NCBI GenBank assembly: GCA_019112785.1 | Contig: DXIQ01000059.1 | Span: 1-40,312 of the forward strand | DNA from: Candidatus Blautia stercorigallinarum | GTDB lineage: Bacteria; Bacillota; Clostridia; Lachnospirales; Lachnospiraceae | Direction: 5' to 3' | DNA: 40,312 nt | Shown: positions 6,673 to 15,451 of the stretch, piece by piece | Position numbering within the stretch: the first letter of the stretch is position 1 | Layout: each line of letters starts with the position of its first letter | The notes under the pieces: generated by a model | The model's database searches: none | What the model saw: the letters and a program-made list of their open reading frames with translations, nothing else | Told to the model about the DNA's origin: nothing | Program-made: the position numbers and the translations under genes

Positions 6673-7908
6673 ATGAAAAGAGTAGTTGTTACCGGCATGG
6701 GAGCTATCACTCCTATCGGATTAAATGTAGAAGATTATTGGAATGGATTAAAAGAGGGAAAGATCGGATTTGGGGAGATCACCAAATTTGATACTACGGA
6801 TTATAAAGTCCATCTGGCTGCCGAGGTAAAAGGCTTTCAGGGAAAAGATTACATGGATTTTAAAGCTGCCAAGAGAATGGAGCTTTTCGCTCAGTATGCA
6901 GTAGCCGCTGCAAAAGAGGCTATTGAACAGTCTGGTCTGGATATGGAAAAGGAAGACCCCTTCCGTGTGGGATGTTCGATCGGTTCCGGTATTGGCAGTC
7001 TTCAGACAGCAGAGAGAGAGTACGACAAGCTGATGAAAAAGGGACCAAACAGAGTGAATCCTCTGATGGTTCCACTGATGATCTCTAATATGGCTGCCGG
7101 AAATGTATCCATTCAGTTCGGACTGAAAGGAAAGAGCATTAACGTGGTAACCGCCTGTGCTACAGGAACCCACAGTATCGGCGAAGCTTACCGGACCATT
7201 CAGTTTGGAGACGCAGACGTGATGGTGGCAGGAGGAACCGAAGCCAGCATTACTCCGCTGGGCATCGCAGGATTTGCCGCTTTGACAGCATTATCTACCA
7301 ACCCGGATCCCGCTCGCTGCTCTGTTCCTTTCGATAAAGAGAGAAGCGGCTTTGTTATGGGCGAAGGCTCCGGCGTGGTAGTCCTGGAAGAACTGGAACA
7401 CGCGAAGAAGAGAGGCGCAAAGATCCTGGCAGAGGTAGTAGGATACGGAGCAACCAGTGACGCCTACCATATTACATCTCCGGCAGAAGACGGAGAGGGT
7501 GCAGCCAAGTGCATGGAGAATGCTGTTAAAGAAGCAGGGATCCCTCTGGAAGATGTGACTTATATCAATGCTCACGGAACCAGCACCCATCATAACGATC
7601 TTTTTGAGACAAGAGCTATTAAGAAATTATTCGGGGATCATGCTTATAAGTTAAAGATCAACTCTACAAAATCCATGATCGGCCACCTTCTGGGCGCAGC
7701 AGGAGCCGTAGAATTTATCGCCTGCGTAAAAGAGATCGAAAACAGCTATATCCATGAAACCGTAGGATATAAAGTACCGGATGAAGAGTGTGATCTGGAC
7801 TATGTAACAGGACAGGGCCAGGAGATGGAAATAGAATATGCCCTTTCCAATTCTCTGGGCTTTGGCGGACATAACGCCAGCCTGCTGATCAAAAAATATC
7901 ACGAGTAG
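6673..7908 (+). CDS. fabF: 3-oxoacyl-ACP synthase II
   Basis: FabF condenses malonyl-ACP with acyl-ACP. The 411-residue protein has the thiolase-fold triad: Cys162 in VVTACATGTHS, His in NAHGTSTHHND and His in KSMIGHLLGAAG. The N-terminus MKRVVVTGMGAITP is standard. I use the ATG at 6673 because TAGGAGG precedes it by five bases; an earlier in-frame ATG at 6655 lies inside fabG without an SD. No fabH (initiating KAS III) is present in the window, so it must be elsewhere or its role covered otherwise. Confidence 0.97.
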   Translation: MKRVVVTGMGAITPIGLNVEDYWNGLKEGKIGFGEITKFDTTDYKVHLAAEVKGFQGKDYMDFKAAKRMELFAQYAVAAAKEAIEQSGLDMEKEDPFRVGCSIGSGIGSLQTAEREYDKLMKKGPNRVNPLMVPLMISNMAAGNVSIQFGLKGKSINVVTACATGTHSIGEAYRTIQFGDADVMVAGGTEASITPLGIAGFAALTALSTNPDPARCSVPFDKERSGFVMGEGSGVVVLEELEHAKKRGAKILAEVVGYGATSDAYHITSPAEDGEGAAKCMENAVKEAGIPLEDVTYINAHGTSTHHNDLFETRAIKKLFGDHAYKLKINSTKSMIGHLLGAAGAVEFIACVKEIENSYIHETVGYKVPDEECDLDYVTGQGQEMEIEYALSNSLGFGGHNASLLIKKYHE

Positions 7909-7920
7909 GAGGGGATAACC

Positions 7921-8388
7921 ATGGAATTAGATAAAATCATTGAGTTGATCCATACAGTCAGCGAGTCAAATCTTACACAGTTTACTATGGAAGAAGGAAA
8001 TCTGAAGATTTCCATGAAGACGGACAAACAGACAAAGGTTGTTGCCGCGCCTCAGGCCGTTGCAGCAGTGCCGGCGGCAGCTGTAGTGGAGACTATTCAG
8101 CCAGCAGCACCTTCCCAGGACAGCACTCAGCAGCCTCAGGAAGAAACTTTAGATGGAAATGTAGTAAAATCTCCTCTGGTAGGTACTTTCTATAATGCTC
8201 CTTCACCAGACGCGGAACCTTATGTAAAGGTAGGAGATACCGTTAAGAAAGGACAGGTTCTGGCGATCGTAGAAGCTATGAAGCTGATGAACGAGATCGA
8301 ATCCGAGTTTGACGGTACAGTAGAAAAGATACTGGTATCTAACGAAGAAGTAGTAGAGTACGGACAGCCGCTGTTCGTGATCAAATAG
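7921..8388 (+). CDS. accB: Biotin carboxyl carrier protein of acetyl-CoA carboxylase
   Basis: BCCP carries the biotin that shuttles CO2 between AccC and the carboxyltransferase. The 155-residue protein has a conserved N-terminal helix (ELDKIIELIHTV), an Ala/Pro/Gln-rich mobile linker (about residues 42-75) and a C-terminal biotinyl domain with the biotinylated Lys121 in VEAMKLMNEI. AGGAGGGG lies just before the ATG. It sits between fabF and fabZ, with gaps of 12 bp on each side. Confidence 0.97.
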   Translation: MELDKIIELIHTVSESNLTQFTMEEGNLKISMKTDKQTKVVAAPQAVAAVPAAAVVETIQPAAPSQDSTQQPQEETLDGNVVKSPLVGTFYNAPSPDAEPYVKVGDTVKKGQVLAIVEAMKLMNEIESEFDGTVEKILVSNEEVVEYGQPLFVIK

Positions 8389-8400
8389 GAGGGAAAGATT

Positions 8401-8829
8401 ATGAAACTGACAACAAAAGAGATCATGGAGATCATTCCCCACAGACATCCTTTTCTCCTTGTTGACACCATCGAGGATATGGAGCCGGGAGTAAGGGCAG
8501 TAGGAAGAAAATGCGTAACCTATAATGAGCCTTTCTTTGCAGGACATTTTCCTCAGGAGCCTATCATGCCTGGAGTACTCCAGATCGAAGCTCTTGCACA
8601 GGTAGGAGCGGTAGCCATCCTGAGCAAACCGGAAAATAAGGGGAAGACCGCTTATTTCGGTGCTATCAATAATGCAAAATTTAAAAATAAAGTAGTTCCT
8701 GGAGACGTACTGACTCTGGAAGTAGAGATTATCAAGGAAAAAGGTCCTGTAGGCGTGGGAAAAGCCGTAGCCAGAAATCAGGACGGGAAGATTACCGTAA
8801 TGGGCGAAATGACCTTTATGATTGGTTAG
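8401..8829 (+). CDS. fabZ: 3-hydroxyacyl-ACP dehydratase FabZ
   Basis: A 142-residue hot-dog-fold dehydratase that makes trans-2-enoyl-ACP. The N-terminal IIPHRHPFLLVD is diagnostic. The catalytic His49 lies in AGHFPQEPIMPG and the acidic partner is Glu63 in LQIEALAQ. No second fabZ or fabA is seen here. SD AGGAGGG precedes the ATG. The gene lies within the acc block (accB-fabZ-accC), a common clostridial order. Confidence 0.97.
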   Translation: MKLTTKEIMEIIPHRHPFLLVDTIEDMEPGVRAVGRKCVTYNEPFFAGHFPQEPIMPGVLQIEALAQVGAVAILSKPENKGKTAYFGAINNAKFKNKVVPGDVLTLEVEIIKEKGPVGVGKAVARNQDGKITVMGEMTFMIG

Positions 8830-8843
8830 AGGAGTGTTAACGT

Positions 8844-10190
8844 ATGTTTCAGAAAATTTTGATCGCAAACAGAGGAGAGATCGCAGTGCGGATTATCCGC
8901 GCCTGCAGAGAAATGGGGATCAAGACCGTAGCGGTTTATTCTGAGGCGGACAGAGAAGCCCTTCATGCCCAGCTGGCCGATGAAGCCATCTGTATCGGCC
9001 CTGCAGCTCCTCAGGAGAGTTATCTGAATATGGAGAGGATCTTAAGCGCTACTATTGCCACAAAGGCAGAGGCGATCCATCCCGGATTCGGTTTTCTCTC
9101 TGAGAACAGCAAGTTTGTAGAAATGTGTGAAAAATGCAATGTGGCTTTCATTGGTCCTTCTGCTGAGGTTATCCATAAAATGGGAAATAAATCCGAAGCC
9201 AGAAAAACTATGATGGAAGCAGGAGTTCCTGTTGTTCCCGGTACGAAAGAGCCGGTATACAATGTAGAGGAAGCGCTGGAAGCTGCAAAAAAGATCGGCT
9301 TCCCGATCATGATCAAGGCGTCTTCCGGCGGCGGCGGAAAGGGAATGAGGATTTCCGAAAGCCCTGAAGATTTTGAAGAAAACTTTAATACAGCCCAGAG
9401 AGAGTCGGTAAATGCCTTTGCCGATGATACCATGTATCTGGAGCGGTATGTCCGGGAACCCAGACATATCGAGGTACAGATCCTGGGAGATAAATTCGGA
9501 AATGTGGTCCAGCTGGGTGAACGAGACTGTTCTATCCAGAGACGTCATCAGAAGATGATCGAGGAATCTCCTTCCTGTGCTATTGACCAGGCTACCAGAG
9601 AAAAAATGGGAGAAACCGCAGTCAGGGCAGCTAAGGCTGTAGGCTATGAAAGCGCAGGGACGATAGAGTTCCTCATGGATAAATCGGGAGAATTCTTTTT
9701 TATGGAGATGAACACCAGGATCCAGGTAGAACATCCGGTTACAGAGTTTGTTTCCGGCGTGGATCTGGTGAAAGAGCAGATCCGCATTGCCGCAGGCCTG
9801 CCTCTTTCTGTACAACAGAAGGATATCGTTATGAGAGGTCATGCCATCGAATGCAGGATCAATGCGGAGGATCCTTCCAGAAACTTTATGCCCTGTCCCG
9901 GGACTATTGAAAACATCCATCTGCCTGGAGGCAATGGCGTCCGGATCGATACCGCAGTGTTTAACGGCTATCAGATCCCGCCTAACTATGATTCAATGAT
10001 CATGAAGGTGATCGTATATGATAAGGACCGTCCTTCTGCTATTGCCAAGATGAGGAGTACTCTGGGAGAGGTGGTCATTGAGGGAGTTCAGACCAATCTG
10101 GATTTCCAGTATGATATTTTGAACCAGAAGGACTTTATAGAAGGTAATATTACCACTGATTTTATTCCGGAACATTATAACATGGAGTAA
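8844..10190 (+). CDS. accC: Biotin carboxylase subunit of acetyl-CoA carboxylase
   Basis: AccC uses ATP and bicarbonate to carboxylate the biotin on AccB. The 448-residue, full-length protein opens with KILIANRGEIAVRIIRACRE. It has the ATP-grasp glycine loop KASSGGGGKGMR (about 158-169), RDCSIQRRHQK, and FMEMNTRIQVEHPVTE with the metal and catalytic residues. The C-terminal biotin-carboxylase domain is complete. It follows fabZ by 14 bp and precedes the fused carboxyltransferase gene. Confidence 0.97.
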   Translation: MFQKILIANRGEIAVRIIRACREMGIKTVAVYSEADREALHAQLADEAICIGPAAPQESYLNMERILSATIATKAEAIHPGFGFLSENSKFVEMCEKCNVAFIGPSAEVIHKMGNKSEARKTMMEAGVPVVPGTKEPVYNVEEALEAAKKIGFPIMIKASSGGGGKGMRISESPEDFEENFNTAQRESVNAFADDTMYLERYVREPRHIEVQILGDKFGNVVQLGERDCSIQRRHQKMIEESPSCAIDQATREKMGETAVRAAKAVGYESAGTIEFLMDKSGEFFFMEMNTRIQVEHPVTEFVSGVDLVKEQIRIAAGLPLSVQQKDIVMRGHAIECRINAEDPSRNFMPCPGTIENIHLPGGNGVRIDTAVFNGYQIPPNYDSMIMKVIVYDKDRPSAIAKMRSTLGEVVIEGVQTNLDFQYDILNQKDFIEGNITTDFIPEHYNME

Positions 10191-10216
10191 AGATTTAAGA
10201 TAAAGGAGTCACGGAG

Positions 10217-11959
10217 ATGTCCAGATTAAAGGATTTATTTAAAAAGTCTGCCAATGTTCAGACACAGGAAGCACAGGGAGAAGAGCAGTCCCATGAGGCT
10301 GAAGGAACTCCCTCTGTGCCGGAAGGCCTGTGGGTGAAATGTCCGAAATGCGGGGAGCTTTTATATAAAGAGGACGTAGTTAATCATTATTATATCTGTC
10401 CGAAATGCGGCGGCTATTTTCGTATCAAAGCTAAGACAAGGATTAAGTTGGTGGCGGATAAGGGGAGCTTCACCGAGTGGTGTACCGGCCTTGCCAATTC
10501 CAATCCTCTGGACTATCCCGGATACGAAGAGAAGATCGCTCAGGTCCAGGCGAAGACCCATCTGGAAGAGGCGGTCCGTATCGGAGAAGCCAAAATTGAC
10601 GGCCAGAGAGTAGTCCTGGGTGTCTGCGATGCCAGATTCCTTATGGGAAGTATGGGGCATGTGGTAGGAGAGAAGATCGCCAGATCTTTTGAAAGAGCTA
10701 CAGAAGAAAAACTTCCGGTGATCCTTTTCTGCTGCTCCGGAGGCGCCAGAATGCAGGAGGGGATCATTTCTCTTATGCAGATGGCGAAGACTTCCGCTGC
10801 TATTAAGCGCCACAGCGAAGCCGGATTGCTTTATATCCCGGTGCTGACCGACCCGACTACAGGAGGAGTTACTGCCAGCTTTGCCATGCTGGGAGATATT
10901 ATCCTGGCAGAGCCGGGAGCGCTGATCGGTTTTGCAGGTCCCAGGGTAATTGCCCAGACTATCGGACAGAAACTGCCGGAAGGATTCCAGAGATCAGAAT
11001 TCCTGGTAGAACATGGTATCATTGACGGTATTGTCCGCAGGGAGAATCTGAAGCAGACGCTGTCCGGCCTGGTGAAACTTCATCAGAGGAATAAAGGTTA
11101 CTGCCAGTTTCTGAGGATCAATCTTCCGGAAGAAAATAAGGAAGAAAAACATTCCAGAAAAAGAAGAAAAGAGAAAGAAATGACTGCCTGGGAGAAAGTA
11201 GAGGCAGCCAGAGATTCTAAACGTCTTACCAGTCTGGATTATATAGAGACCATCTTCGACAGCTTTATGGAGCTTCACGGAGACCGGGCATTCCGGGATG
11301 ACGGAGCTATTGTAGGAGGCCTGGCAGTCTTAGACGGCCAGCCGGTGACGGTGATCGGCGTCCAGAAGGGAAGAAATACCAAAGACAACATTACCAGAAA
11401 CTTTGGCATGCCTTCGCCGGAAGGCTACCGGAAAGCTCTGCGTCTGATGAAACAGGCGGAGAAGTTTAACCGGCCGGTGATCTGTTTTATCGATACGCCA
11501 GGTGCTTTCTGCGGCATTGAGGCGGAAGAGAGAGGACAGGGAGAGGCTATCGCCAGAAATCTCCTGGAAATGTCCGATCTGAAAGTGCCGATCCTTTCTA
11601 TTGTGATCGGAGAAGGCGGCAGCGGCGGAGCTCTGGCTCTGGGAGTGGCAAATGAAGTGTGGATGATGGAGAACGCCACTTATTCGATCCTTTCTCCGGA
11701 AGGTTTTGCTTCTATCCTCTGGAAAGACAGCAAGAAAGCCAAAGAAGCTGCGGAAGTAATGAAGATCACCGCCAAGGACCTGCTGGAGCTGGGTGTTGTG
11801 GAGCAGGTGATCCCGGAAGATATTCCAGCATGTAAAGACAATCTGGAAGAACTGTCTAAAGACATGAAGAATAGAATGCATGAATTTTTAGAAAAAGCAG
11901 AGGGAATGTCAGGAGAAGAACTGGCAGCCCGGCGCTATGATAGATTTCGTAAAATGTAA
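10217..11959 (+). CDS. accDA: Fused acetyl-CoA carboxylase carboxyltransferase (beta-alpha)
   Basis: One uninterrupted 580-residue frame holds both carboxyltransferase subunits, which transfer CO2 from biotin to acetyl-CoA. Residues about 1-300 are AccD: a four-Cys zinc ribbon (Cys42, 45, 61, 64) and crotonase-fold motifs such as [12 protein letters not shown] and [13 protein letters not shown]. Residues about 322-580 are Acc[37 protein letters not shown] and [14 protein letters not shown]. Between them is a short, very basic linker ([11 protein letters not shown]). An in-frame ATG at 11180 (residue 322) lies where a separate AccA would begin, with purine-rich DNA upstream. The subunits are separate in E. 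coli. A large terminator follows the stop codon. Confidence 0.96.
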   Translation: MSRLKDLFKKSANVQTQEAQGEEQSHEAEGTPSVPEGLWVKCPKCGELLYKEDVVNHYYICPKCGGYFRIKAKTRIKLVADKGSFTEWCTGLANSNPLDYPGYEEKIAQVQAKTHLEEAVRIGEAKIDGQRVVLGVCDARFLMGSMGHVVGEKIARSFERATEEKLPVILFCCSGGARMQEGIISLMQMAKTSAAIKRHSEAGLLYIPVLTDPTTGGVTASFAMLGDIILAEPGALIGFAGPRVIAQTIGQKLPEGFQRSEFLVEHGIIDGIVRRENLKQTLSGLVKLHQRNKGYCQFLRINLPEENKEEKHSRKRRKEKEMTAWEKVEAARDSKRLTSLDYIETIFDSFMELHGDRAFRDDGAIVGGLAVLDGQPVTVIGVQKGRNTKDNITRNFGMPSPEGYRKALRLMKQAEKFNRPVICFIDTPGAFCGIEAEERGQGEAIARNLLEMSDLKVPILSIVIGEGGSGGALALGVANEVWMMENATYSILSPEGFASILWKDSKKAKEAAEVMKITAKDLLELGVVEQVIPEDIPACKDNLEELSKDMKNRMHEFLEKAEGMSGEELAARRYDRFRKM

Positions 11960-11973
11960 ATAGTAGTAGAAAG

Positions 11974-12038
11974 GAGCTGCCGTATTTCTGTTATCGGAGA
12001 AAAGTTCTCCGCATAAAGCGGATACGGCAGCTCTTTTT
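11974..12038 (+). terminator. Nested intrinsic terminator between accDA and the NMO-like gene
   Basis: GAGCTGCCGTAT (11974-11985) pairs exactly with ATACGGCAGCTC (12022-12033), followed by TTTTT. The flanking AAAG lets the stem extend into the T-tract. Inside the loop a second perfect hairpin forms: CGGAGAA (11995-12001) with TTCTCCG (12005-12011). The T-tract ends 16 bp before the next start codon, so that gene probably depends on readthrough. Confidence 0.9.
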
Positions 12039-12054
12039 AGAAATGGAGTGTAAA

Positions 12055-13119
12055 ATGGGTACAGGATTAAAAATCGGTGATTTAGAGGCGAGGGTCCCTG
12101 TGATACAGGGAGGAATGGGAGTGGGAATCAGTCTTTCCCGTCTGGCCGGCAGTGTAGCGGCCAACGGCGGAATCGGCATTATCTCTACCGCTCAGATCGG
12201 GTGGCGGGAGCCGGATTTTTATCAGAACCCTTTTGAGGCCAATTACAGGGCCATGAAAAAAGAACTGGCGGCAGCCAGAGAAATTGCCAATGGCGGCATT
12301 GTAGGTTTTAATATCATGGTGGCTACTCAGCGTTATGAAGAATATGTAAAAACAGCAGTAGAAGCCGGAGCAGATGTGATCATTTCCGGGGCCGGCCTTC
12401 CCGTGGATCTTCCCAAATATACAGAAGGTTCCGATGTAAAGATCGCTCCGGTGGTCTCTTCCCTGAAATCCTATACAGTCCTGTGCAGGATGTGGGAGAG
12501 AAAGTATAAAAGATATCCGGATTTTGTGGTGATAGAAGGTCCCAAGGCCGGAGGCCACCTGGGCTTTTCCACAGAAGAGCTGGATACTTTTACACCGGAA
12601 TCCTATGACCAGGTGATCCTGTCTATTATCAGCAAAAATAAAGAATACGAAGAAAAAGCAGGAAGGGACATTCCTGTGATCGTGGCAGGAGGTATTTTTG
12701 ACGGAGAGGATATGAAGCATGCTCTGTCTCTGGGAGCAGACGGTGTCCAGGTGGCTACCCGGTTTGTCACTACAGAAGAGTGCGATGCGGCTCCTGCTTA
12801 TAAAGAAGTTTATATAAAAGCAAAGAAGGAAGATATCTGCATTGTGAAAAGCCCTGTAGGCATGCCAGGACGAGCCATCCATAATGTATTTATCGATAAG
12901 ACAAAAACGGAAAAATGCAGGATCAAACACTGTTACCACTGTATCACCACCTGCGATCCGGCAAAGATCCCCTACTGTATCACCCAGGCTTTAGTCAATG
13001 CGGCAGAGGGAAATCTGGATGAGGCTCTGCTGTTCTGCGGAGAGAATGCCTATCGGTGCCATAAGATCGAGAAAGTTAAAGAGATTATGGAAGAATTTGC
13101 ACGGGCGGCATGTGAATAA
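12055..13119 (+). CDS. NMO/FabK-type FMN oxidoreductase, candidate enoyl-ACP reductase
   Basis: A 354-residue TIM-barrel flavoprotein of the nitronate monooxygenase/FabK/2-nitropropane dioxygenase family. Visible motifs are VIQGGMGVGISLSRLA, GGIGIISTAQIG, VIEGPKAGGHLGF (with the NMO-type His) and VIVAGGIFDGEDM followed by LGADGVQVATRFVTTEEC. The C-terminal extension is Cys-rich (Cys288, 293, 296, 300, 308, 328, 335), suggesting metal or Fe-S binding. Position at the end of a fatty-acid operon lacking fabI/fabK suggests an enoyl-ACP reductase, but nitronate oxidation is equally family-consistent. I use the ATG at 12055, preceded by TGGAGTG; the ATG at 12043 has no SD. Confidence 0.85.
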   Translation: MGTGLKIGDLEARVPVIQGGMGVGISLSRLAGSVAANGGIGIISTAQIGWREPDFYQNPFEANYRAMKKELAAAREIANGGIVGFNIMVATQRYEEYVKTAVEAGADVIISGAGLPVDLPKYTEGSDVKIAPVVSSLKSYTVLCRMWERKYKRYPDFVVIEGPKAGGHLGFSTEELDTFTPESYDQVILSIISKNKEYEEKAGRDIPVIVAGGIFDGEDMKHALSLGADGVQVATRFVTTEECDAAPAYKEVYIKAKKEDICIVKSPVGMPGRAIHNVFIDKTKTEKCRIKHCYHCITTCDPAKIPYCITQALVNAAEGNLDEALLFCGENAYRCHKIEKVKEIMEEFARAACE

Positions 13120-13134
13120 TAGAAAAAGAAAAAT

Positions 13135-13183
13135 AGTCCTGTACGGCGGACGAGGATATCCTTGGGGCGTACAGGGCTTTTTT
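13135..13183 (+). terminator. Intrinsic terminator after the NMO-like gene
   Basis: AGTCCTGTACG (13135-13145) pairs with CGTACAGGGCT (13168-13178), 11 bp with one G-U, and is followed by a run of T residues. It closes the fatty-acid transcription unit. Confidence 0.85.
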
Positions 13184-13245
13184 AGTTTTCGACCTATATA
13201 TTTTTATCGTCATCTTTCCTATGAAAAAATGACCATTTTATTTAG

Positions 13246-13270
13246 AGTATTTTTATTGTAATACTTTTTT
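13246..13270 (+). repeat. AT-rich inverted repeat over a promoter -35 region
   Basis: AGTATT (13246-13251) and AATACT (13260-13265) are inverted around eight bases and followed by a T-run. The repeat overlaps the -35 of the ATPase promoter. It is either a weak second terminator or an operator. Confidence 0.35.
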
Positions 13271-13284
13271 CGAACCGTTATACT
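13256..13284 (+). promoter_or_regulatory. Sigma-A promoter of the AAA-ATPase gene
   Basis: TTGTAA (13256-13261), 17 bases, then TATACT (13279-13284), ending 25 bp before the start codon. Together with the terminator upstream, it makes this gene the start of an independent unit. Confidence 0.68.
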
Positions 13285-13309
13285 ATCTTTAAGTGAGGTA
13301 GGTGATTTC

Positions 13310-15007
13310 ATGAAAAAAATACTGCCGGTAGGTTATGAGGATATCCGGGAGATCGCAGATAGAAATCTGTATTATGTAGATAAATCTCTGATGATCCGTG
13401 AGCTTTTAGAAAGAGGAGGAAAGGTAAATCTTTTTACCAGACCCCGGCGTTTCGGAAAAACGCTGAATCTCAGTATGATCCGGCGTTTTTTTGAGCTGGA
13501 GCGTGATGAAGAAGGGATAAAGACAGATAACAGCTATATTTTCCAGGATCTGCGGATTGCCTGCTGCCAGGAAATCTGCAGGGATCATCAACAGAAATAT
13601 CCAGTGATTGCTCTGACCATGAAGTCGGCCAGGCAGCCGGACTTTCAGATGGCCAGGGATAGTCTTATTGATGAGATCGCAAAAGAATACCGGAGACATG
13701 CTTATGTGTTGAAATCTTCCGGCCTTTTGGAAGGAGAGAAAAAGCGTTTTGAGGCAGTGCTGAACCGGAACGCAGAGAAAATAGAATATGCTAAGTCCCT
13801 GGAATTTTTGTCCTATTGTTTGTGGAAGGAATCCGGGAAAAAAGCCATTATCCTCTTAGATGAATATGATGTCCCTTTGGAAAACGCATATTTTGAAGGT
13901 TTTTATCAGGAGATGACGGGATTTGTGCGGTCACTGCTGGAATCTGCCCTGAAGACTAATCCTTATCTGGAATTTGCGGTAGTCACAGGCTGCCTCAGGA
14001 TCAGCAGAGAAAGCATTTTTACAGGGCTGAATAATCTGGATATTTTTTCTATCACAAGTCCTGATTTTGCTGATAGATTTGGTTTTACAGAAAAAGAAGT
14101 CCGGGAAATGACCGATTACTATGGGCTGGAAGGAAAAATGCCGGAGATAAAGAAGTGGTATGACGGTTATTCTTTCGGAGATGAGGAAATCTATAATCCC
14201 TGGAGCATTATTAACTACGTTAAAACTGCAGTAAGAAAATATGATGCGTTTCCAAAGCCCTACTGGTCTAACACCTCTTCCAACAGTATTGTGCGGAAGT
14301 TGATCCAGGAAGCGGATCCGGCTACCAGAGAGGAGATTGAAGAACTGCTGGAGGGGAAAGCTATCCGCAAACCGGTCCATGAAGACATTACCTACGGAGA
14401 TATTGAAGAGAGTAAAGATAACCTTTGGAATTTCCTTTTCTTTACAGGCTATTTGAAAAAGATAAAAGAAGTCTATGAAGAAGGAAATATCTATTTCTGG
14501 CTTGCTATCCCAAATGAAGAGATACGGTATATTTACCGTAACAGTGTTCTGACATGGTTTCAACAGAAAGCCAGCCAGACAGACATTGAACCCTTTATCC
14601 AAGATCTGGAAAAGGGAGACTGTGAATCAGCAGGAGCCTTTCTGTCCCATCAGCTTTTGGAGACTATCAGTTTTTACGATTATTCAGAAAGTTATTATCA
14701 CGGATTTTTGACAGGACTTCTCAATGTTTCAGAAAAGTATCGTGTCTATTCTAACCGGGAACAGGGCCTGGGAAGACCGGATATTGTGATGAAGACGCCT
14801 GGAATCCGGAATGGAGAAGCAATGATCCTGGAGCTGAAAATTGCCAGAAGCTATGAAGAAATGGAAAACAAGTGCAGGGAGGCTTTAGACCAGATCGAGG
14901 ATCAACAGTATGCAAGAGCCTTGGAGAAGGAAGGATATCGGAATATCCGAAAGTACGGGATCTGTTTTTTTAAAAAAGAATGTCTGATTAGGGGAAGGAA
15001 GGATTAA
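13310..15007 (+). CDS. AAA-ATPase-like protein with C-terminal PD-(D/E)XK nuclease-like domain
   Basis: A 565-residue protein of the AAA-ATPase_like plus PDDEXK_9 architecture, common as paralogues in gut anaerobes. The start MKKILPVGYEDIREI and YYVDKSLMIRELLE are typical. The P-loop is FTRPRRFGKTLNLSM (GKT at 49-51) and the Walker B-like LLDEYDVPLENAY lies near 183. The C-terminal domain has GRPDIVMKTPG...AMILELKIA (about 487-512), matching the D-X(n)-ExK pattern of PD-(D/E)XK enzymes. Biological role is not established; nuclease activity or mobile-element/defence roles are speculation. SD GTGAGGTAGGTG precedes the ATG. It is followed by a Nudix gene two bases after its stop codon. Confidence 0.88.
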   Translation: MKKILPVGYEDIREIADRNLYYVDKSLMIRELLERGGKVNLFTRPRRFGKTLNLSMIRRFFELERDEEGIKTDNSYIFQDLRIACCQEICRDHQQKYPVIALTMKSARQPDFQMARDSLIDEIAKEYRRHAYVLKSSGLLEGEKKRFEAVLNRNAEKIEYAKSLEFLSYCLWKESGKKAIILLDEYDVPLENAYFEGFYQEMTGFVRSLLESALKTNPYLEFAVVTGCLRISRESIFTGLNNLDIFSITSPDFADRFGFTEKEVREMTDYYGLEGKMPEIKKWYDGYSFGDEEIYNPWSIINYVKTAVRKYDAFPKPYWSNTSSNSIVRKLIQEADPATREEIEELLEGKAIRKPVHEDITYGDIEESKDNLWNFLFFTGYLKKIKEVYEEGNIYFWLAIPNEEIRYIYRNSVLTWFQQKASQTDIEPFIQDLEKGDCESAGAFLSHQLLETISFYDYSESYYHGFLTGLLNVSEKYRVYSNREQGLGRPDIVMKTPGIRNGEAMILELKIARSYEEMENKCREALDQIEDQQYARALEKEGYRNIRKYGICFFKKECLIRGRKD

Positions 15008-15008
15008 T

Positions 15009-15428
15009 GTGCAGGGATATAATTTATTGATTGCTTTTAATGTAGATAAAAATAAAATTTTAATGTGTAAAAGACGTAAACCGCCTTATCAGGGAATGAT
15101 AAATTTTCCCGGTGGCAAGATAGAAAAAGGAGAATCAGGCCTGGATGGTGCATATCGAGAATTATGGGAAGAGACGGGCATTAGGAAAGAGGATATTGTG
15201 CTTACACATCTTATGGATTTTACTTATTATTTATCAGACTGTTATCTGGAAGTATATGTAGGGAGACTGAATAAAGAAAGGGAAGTGTTTGGAGAGGAAA
15301 ATGAGTTATTTTGGTCAGAAACAGACCGTGATTTTTTCAATATGGAAAATTATGCTGGAGAAGGTAATATCGGCCATATTATGGAGCAGATCAGACAGCT
15401 CCGGGAAGCACATATATTAGAATTTTAA
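15009..15428 (+). CDS. Nudix hydrolase (MutT-like)
   Basis: A 139-residue Nudix-fold pyrophosphohydrolase. The Nudix box is complete: G-X5-E-X7-RELWEETGI, seen as GKIEKGE then AYRELWEETGI. The basic segment CKRRKPPYQGMINFPGG resembles the nucleotide-binding loop of 8-oxo-dGTP-type enzymes, but substrate cannot be assigned. Start is GTG at 15009, after the purine-rich GGGGAAGGAAGG, one base past the stop of the ATPase gene. The DNA is clearly more AT-rich than its neighbours, with Leu TTA/TTG codons where flanking genes favour CTG, hinting at separate acquisition. Confidence 0.9.
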   Translation: MQGYNLLIAFNVDKNKILMCKRRKPPYQGMINFPGGKIEKGESGLDGAYRELWEETGIRKEDIVLTHLMDFTYYLSDCYLEVYVGRLNKEREVFGEENELFWSETDRDFFNMENYAGEGNIGHIMEQIRQLREAHILEF

Positions 15429-15451
15429 AATCTGAATAGGAGGAATCAGCA

